Shown: positions 1 through 12,131, counted from the first letter of the stretch. The stretch: DNA of 64,000 nt from Cubamyces lactineus (GCA_022376465.1 JACDTU010000001.1:1550001-1614000); one strand, 5' to 3'. The notes: a model not told the origin generated them from the letters alone. Numbers and translations are program-made.

Positions 1-33
1 GATGACCACCAGAGACACCACTGTTGGCTGCAT
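1..33 (-). CDS. Possible 5' end of a gene running off the left edge (signal-peptide-like start)
   Basis: Reading the minus strand from an ATG at 33-31 gives MQPTVVSLVVI before the window ends. A start followed by small and hydrophobic residues is what a secretory signal peptide looks like, but only eleven codons are visible. A TATATA element lies on the same strand near 258-264, about 225 bases upstream, which would fit a promoter with a 5' leader. No family can be named. The call could be chance. Confidence 0.3.
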   Translation of the reverse strand, partial: MQPTVVSLVVI

Positions 34-2410
34 GGCTTGCGCGCGATGACTCGGATACTCAGGTCCTGGGTGCGGTTGCTTGCGCGTGTGTGTGCGAGTG
101 CGTGCGCGTACGAGAGTGGGGTGTGCGAACGGTAGAAGAAGCGTGCGCTGCCGACGAACGGGTTGAAGTGTAGGGTACCGTCAGGAAGCGGGGGAAGCCC
201 AGGAGAGGAGGTGAACTGTAAGCAGGAGAATGCGCGCGGGTAGGACGAGCGCCGAGGCGTATATATGAGCTGGAGAGGCCCCGTTACAAATAGCAGAGAG
301 GAGGATTGGTGAGCAGCCGCTAAGGCGCCGCACCGGGCTCGGAGTTCCTCCTCTACTGTGACACTACGTGACGATGGCGTGACCCGCGCTCATTCTTCCA
401 GCGTCATCTCGCTCGGATCTCTTCCCTCCGCAGCCACACAAACGTTGACCTCGCTGACCACCACCCTCCGTTAGCCAAGGGCAACTACATATGCATCTCG
501 GACCACTACGTACACATGCCTGGCCAACCACGCTTGGTGCGTTGCGTCGCAGAATCACGGCGCGCTCTGTCCTCCCATCGCGTGCCTAAAGACACCCTAT
601 CTATGTCATCGCGGGAGAGTGATGATGAGAAAACATGGCCATGATGGGGTCTTCTTGCAGTGGACGGACGCCTGTGCCTTCCGACCTTTCCGGAGTAAGC
701 GATGCACTTCGTAAGCTACATCGCTTCCCTCGATCTTGTAACCTGCAAATTGACCACCACCTTCAAATCCGTCTGTTCCTGTTAGCCAGGCCCCTCAGCG
801 CGTGTAGGGTGCTTGCGGCGGCATTGCATATACCGTTCAATAGCAGCGCCGTCGCAGGGTACTGATGACCACTCGCAAGCCATGCGTTGCCGGTCGTGTA
901 ACACACTCATGTGTGCCGTGCTTGTAGCAGCGTGCAGACTGCCCGGCGGGCCCACGCTCGTGAGTAAGAGCGGGTTGGCTCCGTGCTAGACGAGACGCTT
1001 GGAAGTGCAGAACCACGGTATTCTGCTCCTCTGCGGGTTGCATAGTCTCTCCGCATGACCACAGAAGAGACCGGATCGGATTCCTGGTAAGCAGGTAAGC
1101 AGGGCTTCTTTATTTGGACTATGCTCGGCATGAAACGTTGCGATTTGAGGGCTAACAAACCTTAGTGTTCTTAGAGAGGTTCGGCCATGAACCACGGCCT
1201 CCAGAGAGCTTCGGGGATCTTCCCGGGCATGCATGTGCATAATCATTGGCTCCTCATGCGATGACATCTACATCGCCGACCTCCCTGCACAATGCTGGTG
1301 TGAATGGTTCTCCACTTCTGCTCCCTCTCCGCGGATGTCTGCACGAAATAAAAAAAAAGGTTCCTAGATGAATAGCGCTGGCGCCCGAACCATTGGCGTT
1401 TGTCCGTTCTCCAAGGTTCTTGCTTATGCTGATACCGGTGAGTGCGTGATCCGTACGGACTCTATTAGAACGACATTGACATAGATTCGAGATACCTTCA
1501 TCTTCAGCCGACTTCTAGTCTACGCTGCAGGGGCTGCGCGATGCGATGTCACTTTCTTAGGTCTGCAGAATCCACACGATTGCGAATCCAACTTGTACGG
1601 CACAGGCGTGCCTTGAGAAGAAGCTGCTAAGGCAGACTCCCCCGCAAGCCGAGAGTACTTGCTTCCGAATGTTCGTCACAAGGCGTGATCGTCCCGACAC
1701 CAGACAATGCGCGCGTGTAGAATATCTATGGGCGTTTGGTGAGAACCCCAGAGCAAGGGCCGATCTTCCATCTGGATTTCTTCCCATTGCTGGCTGCGCT
1801 CTGGGCCGTCCGACTTATAAAGTGAAGCGGCCTAACCCGCCTGCCGCCTCGCATTAACTCGTCACTCCTCTTCCTCCAAGTAGCCCATACCTCCTAAGCG
1901 CGTTTCTCCTGAGAGAATTTTCTACACCAACTTCAAGGCACTCGTTTTCTGACGGCGACTGTCATGTGTACATACGGAGGAGAGGCTTCCGCGCCGAGAA
2001 TGCCGCATATGAAGCCCCTATGGGGTATGCAGCAGTTAGGTCCGGGGGTTGGAGCGGGATATGTTGGTCTGCCCTTCCCGCTCCCCTCACCCGCTGTTTT
2101 CTCTGGTGTGAACGACATCCATCGGCCTTGAACGTTGTCATGGTTGCACTCCGGGGTACGTCCATCCAGAGCTTCGTAGGCGTCGGACGGCGAGGTAGTT
2201 CGAAGGCGCCTCTTACGTTGGCCGCTGGCGTTGTGAGACCATGCCAGCAGGCGCTGAGGCGGCGTGGGGACCAAAAGCGGCAGGGCCGGCGGAGGGGCAG
2301 TTAAGACTCCGCTGTTGCTTGATCCTCCTCCTGCTGGACGCCCTTCCCCTCGTCCTCGTCCTCCTCCTTTTACCTCTATTTCCCTCTTCCTCTCGGCTTC
2401 CCTCGCCAAC
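34..2410. other. Intergenic region upstream of casein kinase I; no gene recognised
   Basis: Short ORFs occur on both strands but none resembles a known family or joins into a spliced model. The left part may hold the promoter of the gene leaving the left edge. On the right, TATAAAG lies at about 1816-1822, and a strongly pyrimidine-rich tract (CT-rich, about 2320-2400) directly precedes the kinase start codon, the usual core-promoter or leader composition in Agaricomycetes. Confidence 0.5.
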
Positions 2411-4689
2411 ATGACCACCCCTCATGTGATTGCCTCTTCTTCAGGTCACCATTCACAGTCTGCTACTTCCAATGGCGTCGTGGGCAATCACTTCAGGGTT
2501 GGGAAGAAGATTGGAGAGGGCTCCTTTGGTGTTGTCTTTGAAGGTACGCCAATACGAACTTCACAAGGTAATACAGCTAGGTGACCCCGTCGCGAATGCC
2601 ATATAGGCACCAACATGCTTAATAACCAACCCGTCGCCATCAAGTTTGTATGTGATACAACTCCACGCCTCTAGGATGGCCACTGACGGTCGTAATGCCA
2701 TCAGGAACCCCGCAAGTCTGAAGCCCCTCAGCTACGAGACGAGTACAGGTCATACAGGACTCTGAACGGCACTCGTACGTTTGTCCACGGTTTCCACATA
2801 TGCTGCGGTGGCACTGACGCCTCGCTCGTCTCCCTCTCAATTTATTAGCGGGTGTACCTCAGGTGCACTACTTTGGTCAGGAGGGTCTGCACAATGTCCT
2901 CGTCATCGACCTCCTCGGCCCCAACCTCGAAGACCTGTTCGACATGTGTGGCCGCAAATTCAGCATCAAGACCGTCTGCATGGCCGCGAAGCAGATGGTG
3001 AGTATGCCCTCCTGCCCTCATAGCATCTAAGCGCAGCCTGTCAGCGGGCTTCTGGCGGACGTTCTCCTCGAGGCTCCGTGCATATTGCTCGCCTGGTCTC
3101 AACCGCCACTATCGACGTGCAATCGGGCGCCGGCGCTTACATGTACAGCCGACGACTAGCGCGCTTCCAAGCGTCGGTGGCGCTTCTGTCGGCCGCGCTG
3201 CGCACCGTCCATGGGCTTCACCGACATGCCCTTGTTTGAGCATAACAATAAAGCATGCTTGTGGTATTGATGCCTCGCCTAGGTTACGCGCGTCCAGTCC
3301 ATCCACGAGAAGTCGTTGATCTACCGTGACATCAAGCCCGACAACTTCTTGATTGGTGTCCCCGGAACGAAGACCGCGAACGTCATTCACATAATCGGTG
3401 AGAACTCTGCTGTACATGGGGTATAAGCCTTCAGCACTAACGGTTGCTATCTTGCTATTAGACTTCGGTATGGCGAAGCACTACCGTGATCCCAAGACCA
3501 AGGTTCATATTCCATACCGCGAGCGCAAGTCGTTATCAGGCACTGCCCGGTACATGTCCATCAATACCCACTTGGGACGCGAGCAGTCTCGCCGTGATGA
3601 CCTGGAGTCGCTGGGTCACGTATTCATGTACTTCTTGCGTGGTGGGCTTCCGTGGCAAGGTCTTCGTGCTGCGACAAACAAGCAGAAATACGAAAAGATC
3701 GGCGAGAAGAAGCAGAGCACTCCTATCGAGGAGCTCTGTGAGGGCTTCCCAGGTACGTTCCATCTACTGTTCCTTGACGGAACGGCCATTGAATGACGGC
3801 TTCTTCAGAGGAGTTTGCGATTTACATGAACTACGTCCGCAAGCTCGGCTTCGAAGAAACGCCTGACTACGACTTCTTGCGGGAGCTGTTCACCAAGGTT
3901 CTTAAGACGCTTGGTGAGGCTGAGGATGGCGTCTTCGACTGGATGCTTCTCAACGGTGGCAAGGGCTGGGAAGCAGGCCACGTACGTCAGAATCTCGGCG
4001 CATATAGTGACTTTGCTAATTCTCCAACACAGACCTCAACACTGCTAGCCTCTGCGCATGGCGGTACTCCCCATACCCCGCACCGCGAGCGCCACCGCGA
4101 TCGCGACCGTCACAGGTCGTCAAGGCCCGCCCTTCAGGATGGCGCGCCATCGCCATCCTCTCCTCTTGTACTTGCGCCCACTCCCGCACACGTCAAGAGC
4201 AGCAGCCGTCGCCCACATGACGCCTCCAGGGGCGGCTCGCGCGAGCATGTTAGCGTGCAGCCACTTGCTCCTCAAAGCAGACGCCAGAGCCAGCAGCATG
4301 TGTCTCGTGGCGAGCGAGATAGTGGTCTTGTTGCGCCGCATCCGTATGCTGCCGCACCCAGTCCGGGCGGCTACCGCACCAATGCGTACGGTAGACAATC
4401 CCCCGTCCCACCAAATGGCACGTCGGCGGGCAACGGCTCTGGCCCCCTGCAGCAACACCCGAACAACTCGGAGTCGTTCATGTACAACCAGGGCGCGCAG
4501 GGGAAGAACGGCACTGCGAGCCGGGAGGGCACCACGACAGGAGGCACAAGGCAGGAGCAGATCAATGGCCAGGGCACGCGGGGTATGGGTGTATACGACC
4601 GGGAGCAGATGGAGCGGGTGGGCGAGCAGGACGAGCACGGTGGGGGCAGGAAGAAGGGGTTCTGGGCTGCGTTCTGCTGTCGGGCATAA
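2411..4689 (+). CDS. Casein kinase I, membrane-anchored Yck1/2-like type
   Basis: Serine/threonine protein kinase of the CK1 family, spliced from eight exons (2411-2543, 2607-2647, 2705-2774, 2849-2997, 3283-3397, 3462-3752, 3809-3981, 4033-4689) into about 542 residues. Visible motifs are the glycine loop GEGSFG (about 35-40), VAIKF with the ATP lysine (57), catalytic YRDIKPDN (Asp about 147) and DFGMAKHY (about 170), followed by the CK1-typical [16 protein letters not shown]. After the kinase domain (to about 320) comes a low-complexity Gln/Ser/Gly-rich tail ending in FCCRA. The paired cysteines near the C terminus match the palmitoylation anchor of yeast Yck1/Yck2, so the kinase probably acts at the plasma membrane. 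That location is inferred. All exon phases join cleanly. The fourth intron (2998-3282) is 285 bases, several times longer than its neighbours. Confidence 0.93.
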
Positions 4690-6232
4690 GGACTTGCTTT
4701 GCCTCGACGCGCACCGGCTGCGCGAATCAACTTGTACGTCCGTCTGGTTTCACGGCCGCCATAATTCGCTGATTGTATATGTATGCGTTTTCGGTGTAAC
4801 TGTACAGGCTTGCAAACGTTTCCACTTGTGACGGCTCTGACGACTCGACGAACGACCGACTACTCTCCGTATCTTATCGCACCGACTACTAGTGTCCGCA
4901 ATTGCTCTGAGCGTTCCTCTCACCTTGCACTCCGGCCGTCGCCCCCTATTCCCTAGCGACTTTGACGACGACGGCTGGTTGACGACCCTGCGACGACGAC
5001 GTCTACACATACACATCTACACCCACATCCTCCATCAGCATACACCCATCACCGCACGCACGCATCCCCACGCACGCAACCCACCCGCATACCCGATTCC
5101 CGTTCAGCATGTGTATATTCGCTATCGCTATCCTGGGTTCGCGCCCCCGTAATTGCATCTTTGGGACTCTCGCCTCTCGCCTTCGCTCCCTCTCTCTCGT
5201 CTCGGATCCTCCTCGCGCTCGTATATGGTTTTGGTTCGCGCTCGCGCTCTCGCCTCTCGCTCTGGTGCCGGCTCAAAGGACACCGACGCTCATTTCCCCA
5301 TGACCTGATTCCCCCTCCATCTCCTCACTTTCCGTTTACCGTTTATATAGCTCCTCACGTCGCTCGCGTGTGTGCCCTCACATCTCGACGATGCAACCCC
5401 CGGGACAGTTAGTGTCCCGGACGTCGTTGAGGTCGGGGTGTCGCGTGCGGGCGATCAAATTGTATATGTTCAACTGGCACCAGCTGCACCGGCGTAGAAC
5501 GCTGCTCGCTCCGTTTCCCGCTCTCTTATCACTATCTTTGAATACCGGTCTCGTTTCAATTATTCTCCTGATCTCTTCCTCGTAGGACGCCCGTGCATAG
5601 TTCCCGCTTCGCCTCGCCCTGGGGCCCATTGTCGATAAATATCCGTAGGAAAATGAATGCATGGCTGGTTTGCGTGGACACTGACATTCGCTCAAACGTG
5701 GTCAAACGTCAACTGTGAAGACGCTCGTGGAGATTGATCGCAAGAGTCCCGGACGCGTAAGTGACGTAATGAGGTTGCTTCTTAGCTCGGGACGCGTCAG
5801 GACGCGTCTCGCCCAACCTCTGCGGAAGGCCGCCGCAGATCCGCTCTTCCTGCTCAATTGACGCGGCCAAGTCTCGGAGTCATATGCGCATCATTCTCCC
5901 TGCGCCGCAACATCGCTCATGGTAAAGGGCACAGCGAGCGCACGGACCAACGGTTTTGAACGCGACTCACTCGAAGGTTATGTACAGTCTATATGCATTA
6001 TACGGTCAGGGAACATGACGACAACATACTCTTACAACTAACGGCTCGACTCGTGGTGGCATATACAGAGACACAGTGCAAACAATGGAGAGCAACCTGC
6101 GATTATGAACGTCCTTTTCTCGTGAACCCCCTTCGTCCCAATCCCATCCTTCCAAAGCGTAACCGGCGGAGCAACAAGCTCGACCGGCGGTCATCGTCAT
6201 CATAGTGCGCGTGCAGAACCGAAATGGTTGGT
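4690..6232. other. Intergenic, 3' regions of two convergent genes; no gene recognised
   Basis: Holds the 3' untranslated sequence of the kinase gene and of the minus-strand gene beginning at 6853. Simple CA/CG-rich stretches (about 4985-5100) and CT-rich stretches (about 5160-5350) are present. Short ORFs here have no family resemblance. A small inverted repeat (GGGACAGTTAGTGTCCC) lies at about 5402-5418. Confidence 0.5.
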
Positions 6233-6853
6233 TCATTTACGCTCCTTCCAAGCGTTGTCGACGCCCGCTTTTGAGAACTTCTCAGCGTGCTCGAAGAGCG
6301 GGGGCGGGTTCACGTCGGGGAGCTCGCCCTGGCCCTGCTGGGTACTCGACGCGTCCGCGAGGCCCTGTCCGCCGTAGCTCCCGCCGCGGGCGTGCATCTC
6401 CCCAGGGGCTTCCCTATACCGGAGCGCCGCGCTCTCACCGACGCCCGACTCGTTGCGCGGCACCTTCTGCGTTATAGGGTGTGCGAGACCGGGTGCCGTG
6501 GACGCGTGTTGCGCGCCCTCGGGGACGGGGGCCTCGGTGCGCGTGAAGTTCTGGTAGGGGGCGGAGGTGGGGTACGCGCCGTAGGGCACTTGGTAAGGGG
6601 TGTTGGCAGGGTCGGGTTGGGAGACGACGTAGGTGCGGTGGCCGGCGGCGCCCATGAAGGGATCGGGAGAGTGGTCAACCTGCTTCTCGTAGGACGAGCC
6701 AGCGAGGGACGTGGGCGGCGGTGGGGTGGTCAATGGGGACGTAGAGAGGACCGCGAAGGGCGAGTGGAACGCGCGAGACGTGCTTGGCACGCTGCGCGAT
6801 GCATTGGAGAGATTACGGGCGTGTTTGGAGAGTGCGCGGAGGGCGGTAGACAT
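6233..6853 (-). CDS. Small conserved-looking protein with mitochondrial-type N terminus, function unknown
   Basis: Single uninterrupted 206-codon ORF. The N terminus (first about 35 residues) is rich in Arg, Ser and Ala without acidic residues (MSTALRALSKHARNL...), typical of a mitochondrial targeting peptide. The rest is Pro/Gly/Ala-rich and hydrophilic, with no membrane segment, and ends in a charged tail (AWKERK). I do not recognise the family. An intronless gene is unusual in this window, but codon use resembles the neighbours. It is divergent from the tRNA at 7419. A chance ORF in GC-rich DNA cannot be wholly excluded, but the targeting-like start argues for a real gene. Confidence 0.6.
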   Translation of the reverse strand: MSTALRALSKHARNLSNASRSVPSTSRAFHSPFAVLSTSPLTTPPPPTSLAGSSYEKQVDHSPDPFMGAAGHRTYVVSQPDPANTPYQVPYGAYPTSAPYQNFTRTEAPVPEGAQHASTAPGLAHPITQKVPRNESGVGESAALRYREAPGEMHARGGSYGGQGLADASSTQQGQGELPDVNPPPLFEHAEKFSKAGVDNAWKERK

Positions 6854-7418
6854 GACTGAAGTCGTGGTTGGGTGCGGTGGTGGATGCGGTTGCGAACGGG
6901 GAGGGTTATATGTTGCTAGGAAGGATGCGGGATGGGTGGGAGGAAAGAGGAAGGCTTGAACGGGATATAGGGGGCGCTGGGTGGGGTATTTGGGGCTGGA
7001 CGGAGCGGCCGACGGGGGAGGTTCTCACGAATTATACATGGCGCGGTCTCTGCTGGTCTGGGTGGGGTCACCGCTATCTTAGGCTCGGCAAGTGCCACCT
7101 CAATTCACTCTCGTACCATCTTCCCTCACCCGCCCTCTGCCGATTATTCCAGCCAATCTTCTCATGTTTCACTCGCTATGGGGATCCCCAAACATTTGTC
7201 GCTGCGCAGGCACTATCGTCCGGGACAGGACGAGAAGGGACAGATAGCACGAGCGGGCGTTGCTGGCGTGGCTGGGACTGGCTATGGGTTATCCCGCATT
7301 GGACGTGTGGGAGCTATGATGCTCTTCCCCGATCGTCTGCAGAACCTTCTGCAAGAAACGTGCGTGTCTTGACCAACGTCCCGCAGATCATAGCGCGCTG
7401 CAAACCATTACATTACAG
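6854..7418. other. Intergenic, promoter side of the 6853 gene and 5' flank of tRNA-Tyr
   Basis: No gene recognised. The part next to 6853 is GC-rich and is the likely promoter of the minus-strand gene. ORFs on the plus strand here show no family features. Confidence 0.5.
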
Positions 7419-7505
7419 CCTCCGATAGCTCAGTTGGAAGAGCGCAAGACTGTAATGGGATACCAAGTCATCTTGAGGCCGCTAGTTCGATCCTGGCTCG
7501 GAGGA
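7419..7505 (+). tRNA. tRNA-Tyr(GUA): tRNA-Tyr (anticodon GTA) with a 14-base intron
   Basis: Cloverleaf parts are all visible: acceptor CCTCCGA pairs with TCGGAGG plus discriminator A, the D arm is AGCTCAGTTGGAAGAGC, the anticodon stem CAAGA pairs with TCTTG, and the T arm is GCTAG-TTCGATC-CTGGC. The anticodon GTA is at 7452-7454. After A37 (7455) a 14-base intron (7456-7469) interrupts the loop, the canonical position in nuclear tRNA-Tyr genes of eukaryotes. A run of five T (7506-7510) immediately follows and should act as the RNA polymerase III terminator. Confidence 0.96.
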
Positions 7506-8730
7506 TTTTTGCTTCCCGATCTGTCTAATGTACACATCAAGTACACAGCCTAGCCTGAGTACAGCTCACTTATGTACCTTCACGATCGCTCATAGTGCAC
7601 CGCCGCCACCACCATGAATGTACAGCTGCTCACGCGAGGATTCAGAGGTCTCGGTCATGGGTGTACACGTATTCTTAACTCGAGGCCACCGGGTGCGTTG
7701 TCGTTGCATTTTCCTTCCTATCACTCAGGCCTTATGCTTATGCCTGCATGTGCTACAGCCTAGGGCTTCTCGCGTTCGATTAAATGAGCCAGAGTTACAA
7801 AGACTCGCAACATGTAACTGCCGGTCATGTAGTCGTGCAATCGCAGCCGTCCGCAGCTCGTTCCCTGTACAGCTGTCCCTTCTATAGTAACATACCCATG
7901 AATGGACCGCTCGGAGCGCTTACGACGGTCCTCTGACTGCAGCAAATCCCACCCTGTCCACCACCCGCAACAAAGGATACTTGACCAGGCCAATGATCGA
8001 AGGTACCACTGCCCAGGTTCCGTGTAGGCCCACGATACTCAACGGCTTCGCTTCTGCAGGTGCCCATGTGGGGGCAGACGCTTCCTCTCTTGCTCGTGTC
8101 CCTTGCGACGACGGCCCGGCCCGCGAGCGGACGGCGCGACACAATGCAAATGACATACGTAAGGCACTCATTGCCCCCGAGCTGACTTGCGGATCTCTCA
8201 AATTGCCTTGCGGATATGCGTCCCCTCCTCTCACGGGAGGTGGGTAGCCCTGGATCTCTTCGGGGTTGCATGATCACCAGGTTGGGACGTCGGAATGTCC
8301 TCGCAATTGACCGTCCGCAGCGCCGCAGTGAACGGAACATCCGCCACGCCGCAAAGGGTCAGGACGCCACCACGGCGTATGCGCCTATTCAAGCTCGAGA
8401 ATTACAGAGCGTTGCGACGAGCGCTGCGTCAATGCGAATAGCGAGTGGCGGGCCAAGGAGACGAGCGCAGCTTTCCAGACGTGGACTCTGCTTTCGGGTC
8501 CGCTCATATTCAAAGAACCTCGGCAAGCGCCACGACGATGGCCCGCTCCCATGCTAACGCACGCAGAAATCGAATATTCATTGGCTTCTGCGCCCGCGCG
8601 GCACATAAAGCCATGTCGGCCTGCGAGGAGCCACGCGCGCGTCCGTGTCGACTTTGGAAGCCCCCCAGCCGAATACCCTCCCCGTCACCCCGTTCGCACT
8701 CCCGCGCGTATCGCGGATGCATAGCGCGCG
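7506..8730. other. Intergenic; no gene recognised
   Basis: The pol III terminator opens the region, and the right end is the promoter side of the gene at 8731. Several ORFs of 70-150 codons lie on both strands (for example minus 7882-8340) but none has recognisable motifs or joins into a spliced model. Because genes in this window can be split into very small exons, a hidden gene cannot be ruled out. Confidence 0.4.
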
Positions 8731-11073
8731 ATGGCTATCACGGTCAACCCAGCCGCCTTCTTTGACGTCACGTACGTTCAGGATGGGTACTTTCGACCAT
8801 CCAGCGATGCTCACGTCTGTATAGGATTGGCGTCACCCTGATAGGGTTGGCAGTTACGGGAAGGTGAAGTGCTCCAGATATGGTTCGCATGAACGCTTAA
8901 CTGATCTTGGAACGGATCTAGTCTGTTCGGAGGTGCATTTCAGGATCGCGCCCCCATCATCGTGCAATCACTCATTCAGAGGGCCAGTGTCGACTGCACA
9001 AGCTTGCTGGTACTACAAGCATTATCCGCGCGACCGGGAATTCTTGAAGACTCTCGTCAGTGCAGCTATCGTCGGCTTTGTTCATCCCTACATCATTCTC
9101 ATCGCGCGACAGGTCGGTATCATATGGGCCTTCGACGTCTTCCACCTCCTCTTGTATGGCGCTACGAGTATGTGCTTTCTGCTAGTTCGACAACATCGCG
9201 AAATCTAACGGTATTTGACGTCCAGTGTGGACATACTTGGTACGAAAAGAGGTCCAAGCGCTAGGACCGACTACGCTCCCGTGGTATGACGGAGATCATG
9301 GCTGTGTGAGGACGCCCGTATCTGACCGCCATGAAACTCTATCAGGGAATCGAGTGTGAGCGCCCATGGTGCCGGCATTAATAGGTTGCACACATTGACA
9401 TCTTCATGAACAGGCACAGCTGCTATGTAATGTGAGCATCCGCCGCGCGTCTGCCCCGATCGGAATGCAGTGCTTACTTGAGGATATTCGTAGGCTTGTG
9501 CGATCGTGATCATCCAGTCGTGAGTACCAACCTACTTGTCCGTCCGTCCGGAAATTAACCGCTTAATGTACACCTCGTAGCTTCTATACGTATCGCATCT
9601 GGACATGTCCGTGTTCATGCGCACCTCGCGCAGTGTCCGACCTGACTGTTCTCTCTAGTGAGCAAGAATCGAACATTGGCGGCACTTCTGGTGTGTAACC
9701 TCATAATCTGCATCGCGCCTCTCGTTCAACATCCGTGTCAGTATACTATCGTATTTGGGGATTTTGGTAAGCCGTTGCCAGCATTTGCGTGCAGAATGGC
9801 GGTGTAGGCTAACCATGAGATGTATGGAAGGACTCGCCTTCAGTATGTTCCACGATCTGTGTAGTATTCGTCAACGTTGTTGACAGCCCCGATCCATACC
9901 ACACTACAGCGCTCTTCCTCAAGAGGTGAGTCGATACAACCCGGACATCATCTAGTGCGCCACTGAGCCGTGCGCGGCATGGTAGTATAATGACGGTCGA
10001 CGTCGAAGACTACATAGGCCTCACCGTACGCACGTTCCCTCCCTTCTTGCGAATCAGATCAAGACGTCTTTACATCGCGCTAGAGCCTCGACATTGCTCT
10101 CAGTTCCGTCACCGCTACGACTGACGTGCTTCTATCCACGACTCTCGTGATCCTCCTCGCCATGTCTCGTACGGGTTCAGTGGGGTGCGCCCTTTGAGTG
10201 AAGTTGGGTCTAGCTCCGAGACTCATGAAGTGGATATGTAGCGCCAACCGCCTCATCAACAAACTGGTACGGGCACAATTCAGGGCTACGTGAACTGTAC
10301 CGCCGGCTTACGGCCTGCCATAATGTAGATGCTGTACACGATCAACACAGGGTCGCTTACGAGGTATGTATTAAGTCTCTTGTACGTGGTAGTCTGTACT
10401 CAGTATGCGGTGCTTCAGCATATGCGCTATATGCTCGCTCATCGCTGTATGCCGATTGAATGATGCTCGAGGCGACTGCTAAACGCCTGAGGCAACCTTC
10501 CAGGTCATTATTCTACCGACCACGGCTATCTACGTCATGTTCTATTACATAGGAACCCGCTGTACGTGTACCTATGCTTCACGGCATGTCTTCTCTCACT
10601 AATCGCCATTGTAGTGTACTCCATCTCGCTACTCGCCACGTTGAACGCGCGCGAGGGCCTTCGGATACAGGCCGAACGCATTGGACACGTCTCGCTCCCC
10701 CGGCTGTCCAGCGTATCGTGCAAGTCTCCTGGTAAACGGCTTGCAAGTGTAGTGCGTTATTCCCTCCGGTGCGGTTCACTATGTCCTAGTTTCTGAGACT
10801 GACGCACTCTAGGTCACCCCACAAGTGCCGCCTCGCGACATAGTCGTCACGATTCAGCACGACGCAAACTCCGCGTTTGAAGAGGACCACGGAGTGAAGG
10901 AAATGTATCGGAGGGCGCGCCCTGGTGCGCGGCACGGGCGTGACGGCAGCAGCGACGTAGAGATAGGAGAAGGCCACTTGCTTGAGGCGGAGGAGAGCTC
11001 GGCGTCCAGTCTGCGGGAATGGGAACCGGTGAAGCTGGAGTCGTGCCAGGTTCTGCCTGAGTATAGGCGATGA
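8731..11073 (+). CDS. DUF6534-type multi-pass membrane protein, 20 exons
   Basis: Reconstructed by splicing into about 363 residues. Exons: 8731-8771, 8825-8863, 8922-8932, 8988-9055, 9113-9167, 9226-9283, 9346-9355, 9414-9431, 9494-9519, 9581-9606, 9659-9690, 9742-9766, 9844-9925, 10104-10184, 10242-10266, 10329-10363, 10404-10446, 10504-10561, 10615-10712, 10813-11073. All phases agree and no stop interrupts. Landmarks of the Agaricomycete family (DUF6534, function unknown) appear in order: SLFG followed by a W-Y-Y-K-x-Y-P-x-D-R segment, IIQSFYTYRIWTLSKN, LINKL, LYTINTGSLTS and the hallmark LYSISLLATLNARE near residue 265, then a hydrophilic tail. About seven hydrophobic segments are expected, so it is an integral membrane protein. 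The homologue at 42573-45000 has the same exon sizes at most positions, which supports the model. Function is unknown. Confidence 0.85.
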
Positions 11074-11079
11074 CTGAGG

Positions 11080-12131
11080 TTGTAATGATTGGTGATGTAC
11101 AATACGCATTTCGGGCAAAATCACGCAGGTCATCGCGTGTGTTGAAGATCCTAAAAGCCACATACCGAACCGTACCAAGATCCTCTTCGTCCATCTTATT
11201 ATCTAGCTCTTTCCACTTCATCTCGGGAGGCGTATGGGGTGTCGCCGAAAGTCGTACCTCTTCGGGATGTCGGGAGCGAATGGTCGATAGGAGAGCAAAG
11301 ACGCACAACATGTCCCGACTCTCTGTCGACGTGCGAGGCGAGGGGTTGAGGAATAATGCATACGCACTCCTGGGGCTATATGCTCCGGTGATGAACAGAT
11401 CTAAATGCTCGACGTTGTGTCCACGAGCTCACACAAATCCGCATAGGGCGCTCGCGTTCGGATCAAGCGGACTCTAAGGCAATCGTGGACTACGGTATGC
11501 GGCTGTGGAGGTAAACTATTGTGCAAGCGTGGGGCTGAAAGCATGAGACCCCACGCAGAAGCTGTCTATATGAGACGTGACTTGACGAGCCCGGAGTACA
11601 TGCTGGTAGGGACGTCCGCTTCTGGGCCGATGTTCCCGGCTGGCAGATGCAGCCACTTCCCATGGTGTATATCAACGGGGCGGAGACTGGAAAAGGCACA
11701 GAGGAGGGTGGTCAGCGATCCTAAGGAGTTCGCAGCGCGCAGCGCAATGCTCTAGGATAAGGGCGTCCGCCAAGGGAAACGATTTGGAGAGGAGGCTGGT
11801 CGCATATGGGCCGAAGGCGAATCCACGGGACAACCGCAAAGTAGTGACTGTACTGAATTTGCATTGCTGGGGAGGGGAAATGGAGAAAGCTTTGCAAAGC
11901 CATGAATGCGTGACTTGCGCTGTGCGCCACAAGATGCGGACGGATCAAATTGTCGACAATAGCATACATAATCCAGACACTCACTGGCAGTCGCAAGAAG
12001 AACATCAACTTGAAGCGCGTTCGTGCAATGAATAGCAAGGTGAGAGTGCAACTACGGAGGATCAAATGGTCGCTAGGCAGGTGTCCGATGAACTCGTCGA
12101 CTATCCTCGAAGAAAATCGAGTTACTGCCAT
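11080..12131 (-). CDS. F-box-like gene, partly resolved, possibly decayed
   Basis: On the minus strand an ATG at 12131 begins MAVTRFSSRIVDEFIGHL and continues with SDHLILRSCTL and ARTRFKLMFF, which matches the spacing of an F-box (conserved hydrophobics, then Ser-Cys before the second helix). A plausible GTGAGT donor follows near 12010. Near 11130-11310 the same strand reads LLSTIRSRHPEEVRL and LGTVRYVAFRI, resembling the C-terminal leucine-rich part of basidiomycete F-box proteins. The exons in between were not resolved, so coordinates are approximate. F-box proteins recruit substrates to SCF ubiquitin ligases. The gene converges on the DUF6534 gene, whose end it nearly touches. It could be intact with several introns or a decayed copy. 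Confidence 0.45.

Noticed and set aside
4058..4831. 257-codon ORF in another frame of the casein kinase tail
   Set aside because: It overlaps the last kinase exon, has no start context or domain, and the kinase frame is continuous to the palmitoylation-type CC end.
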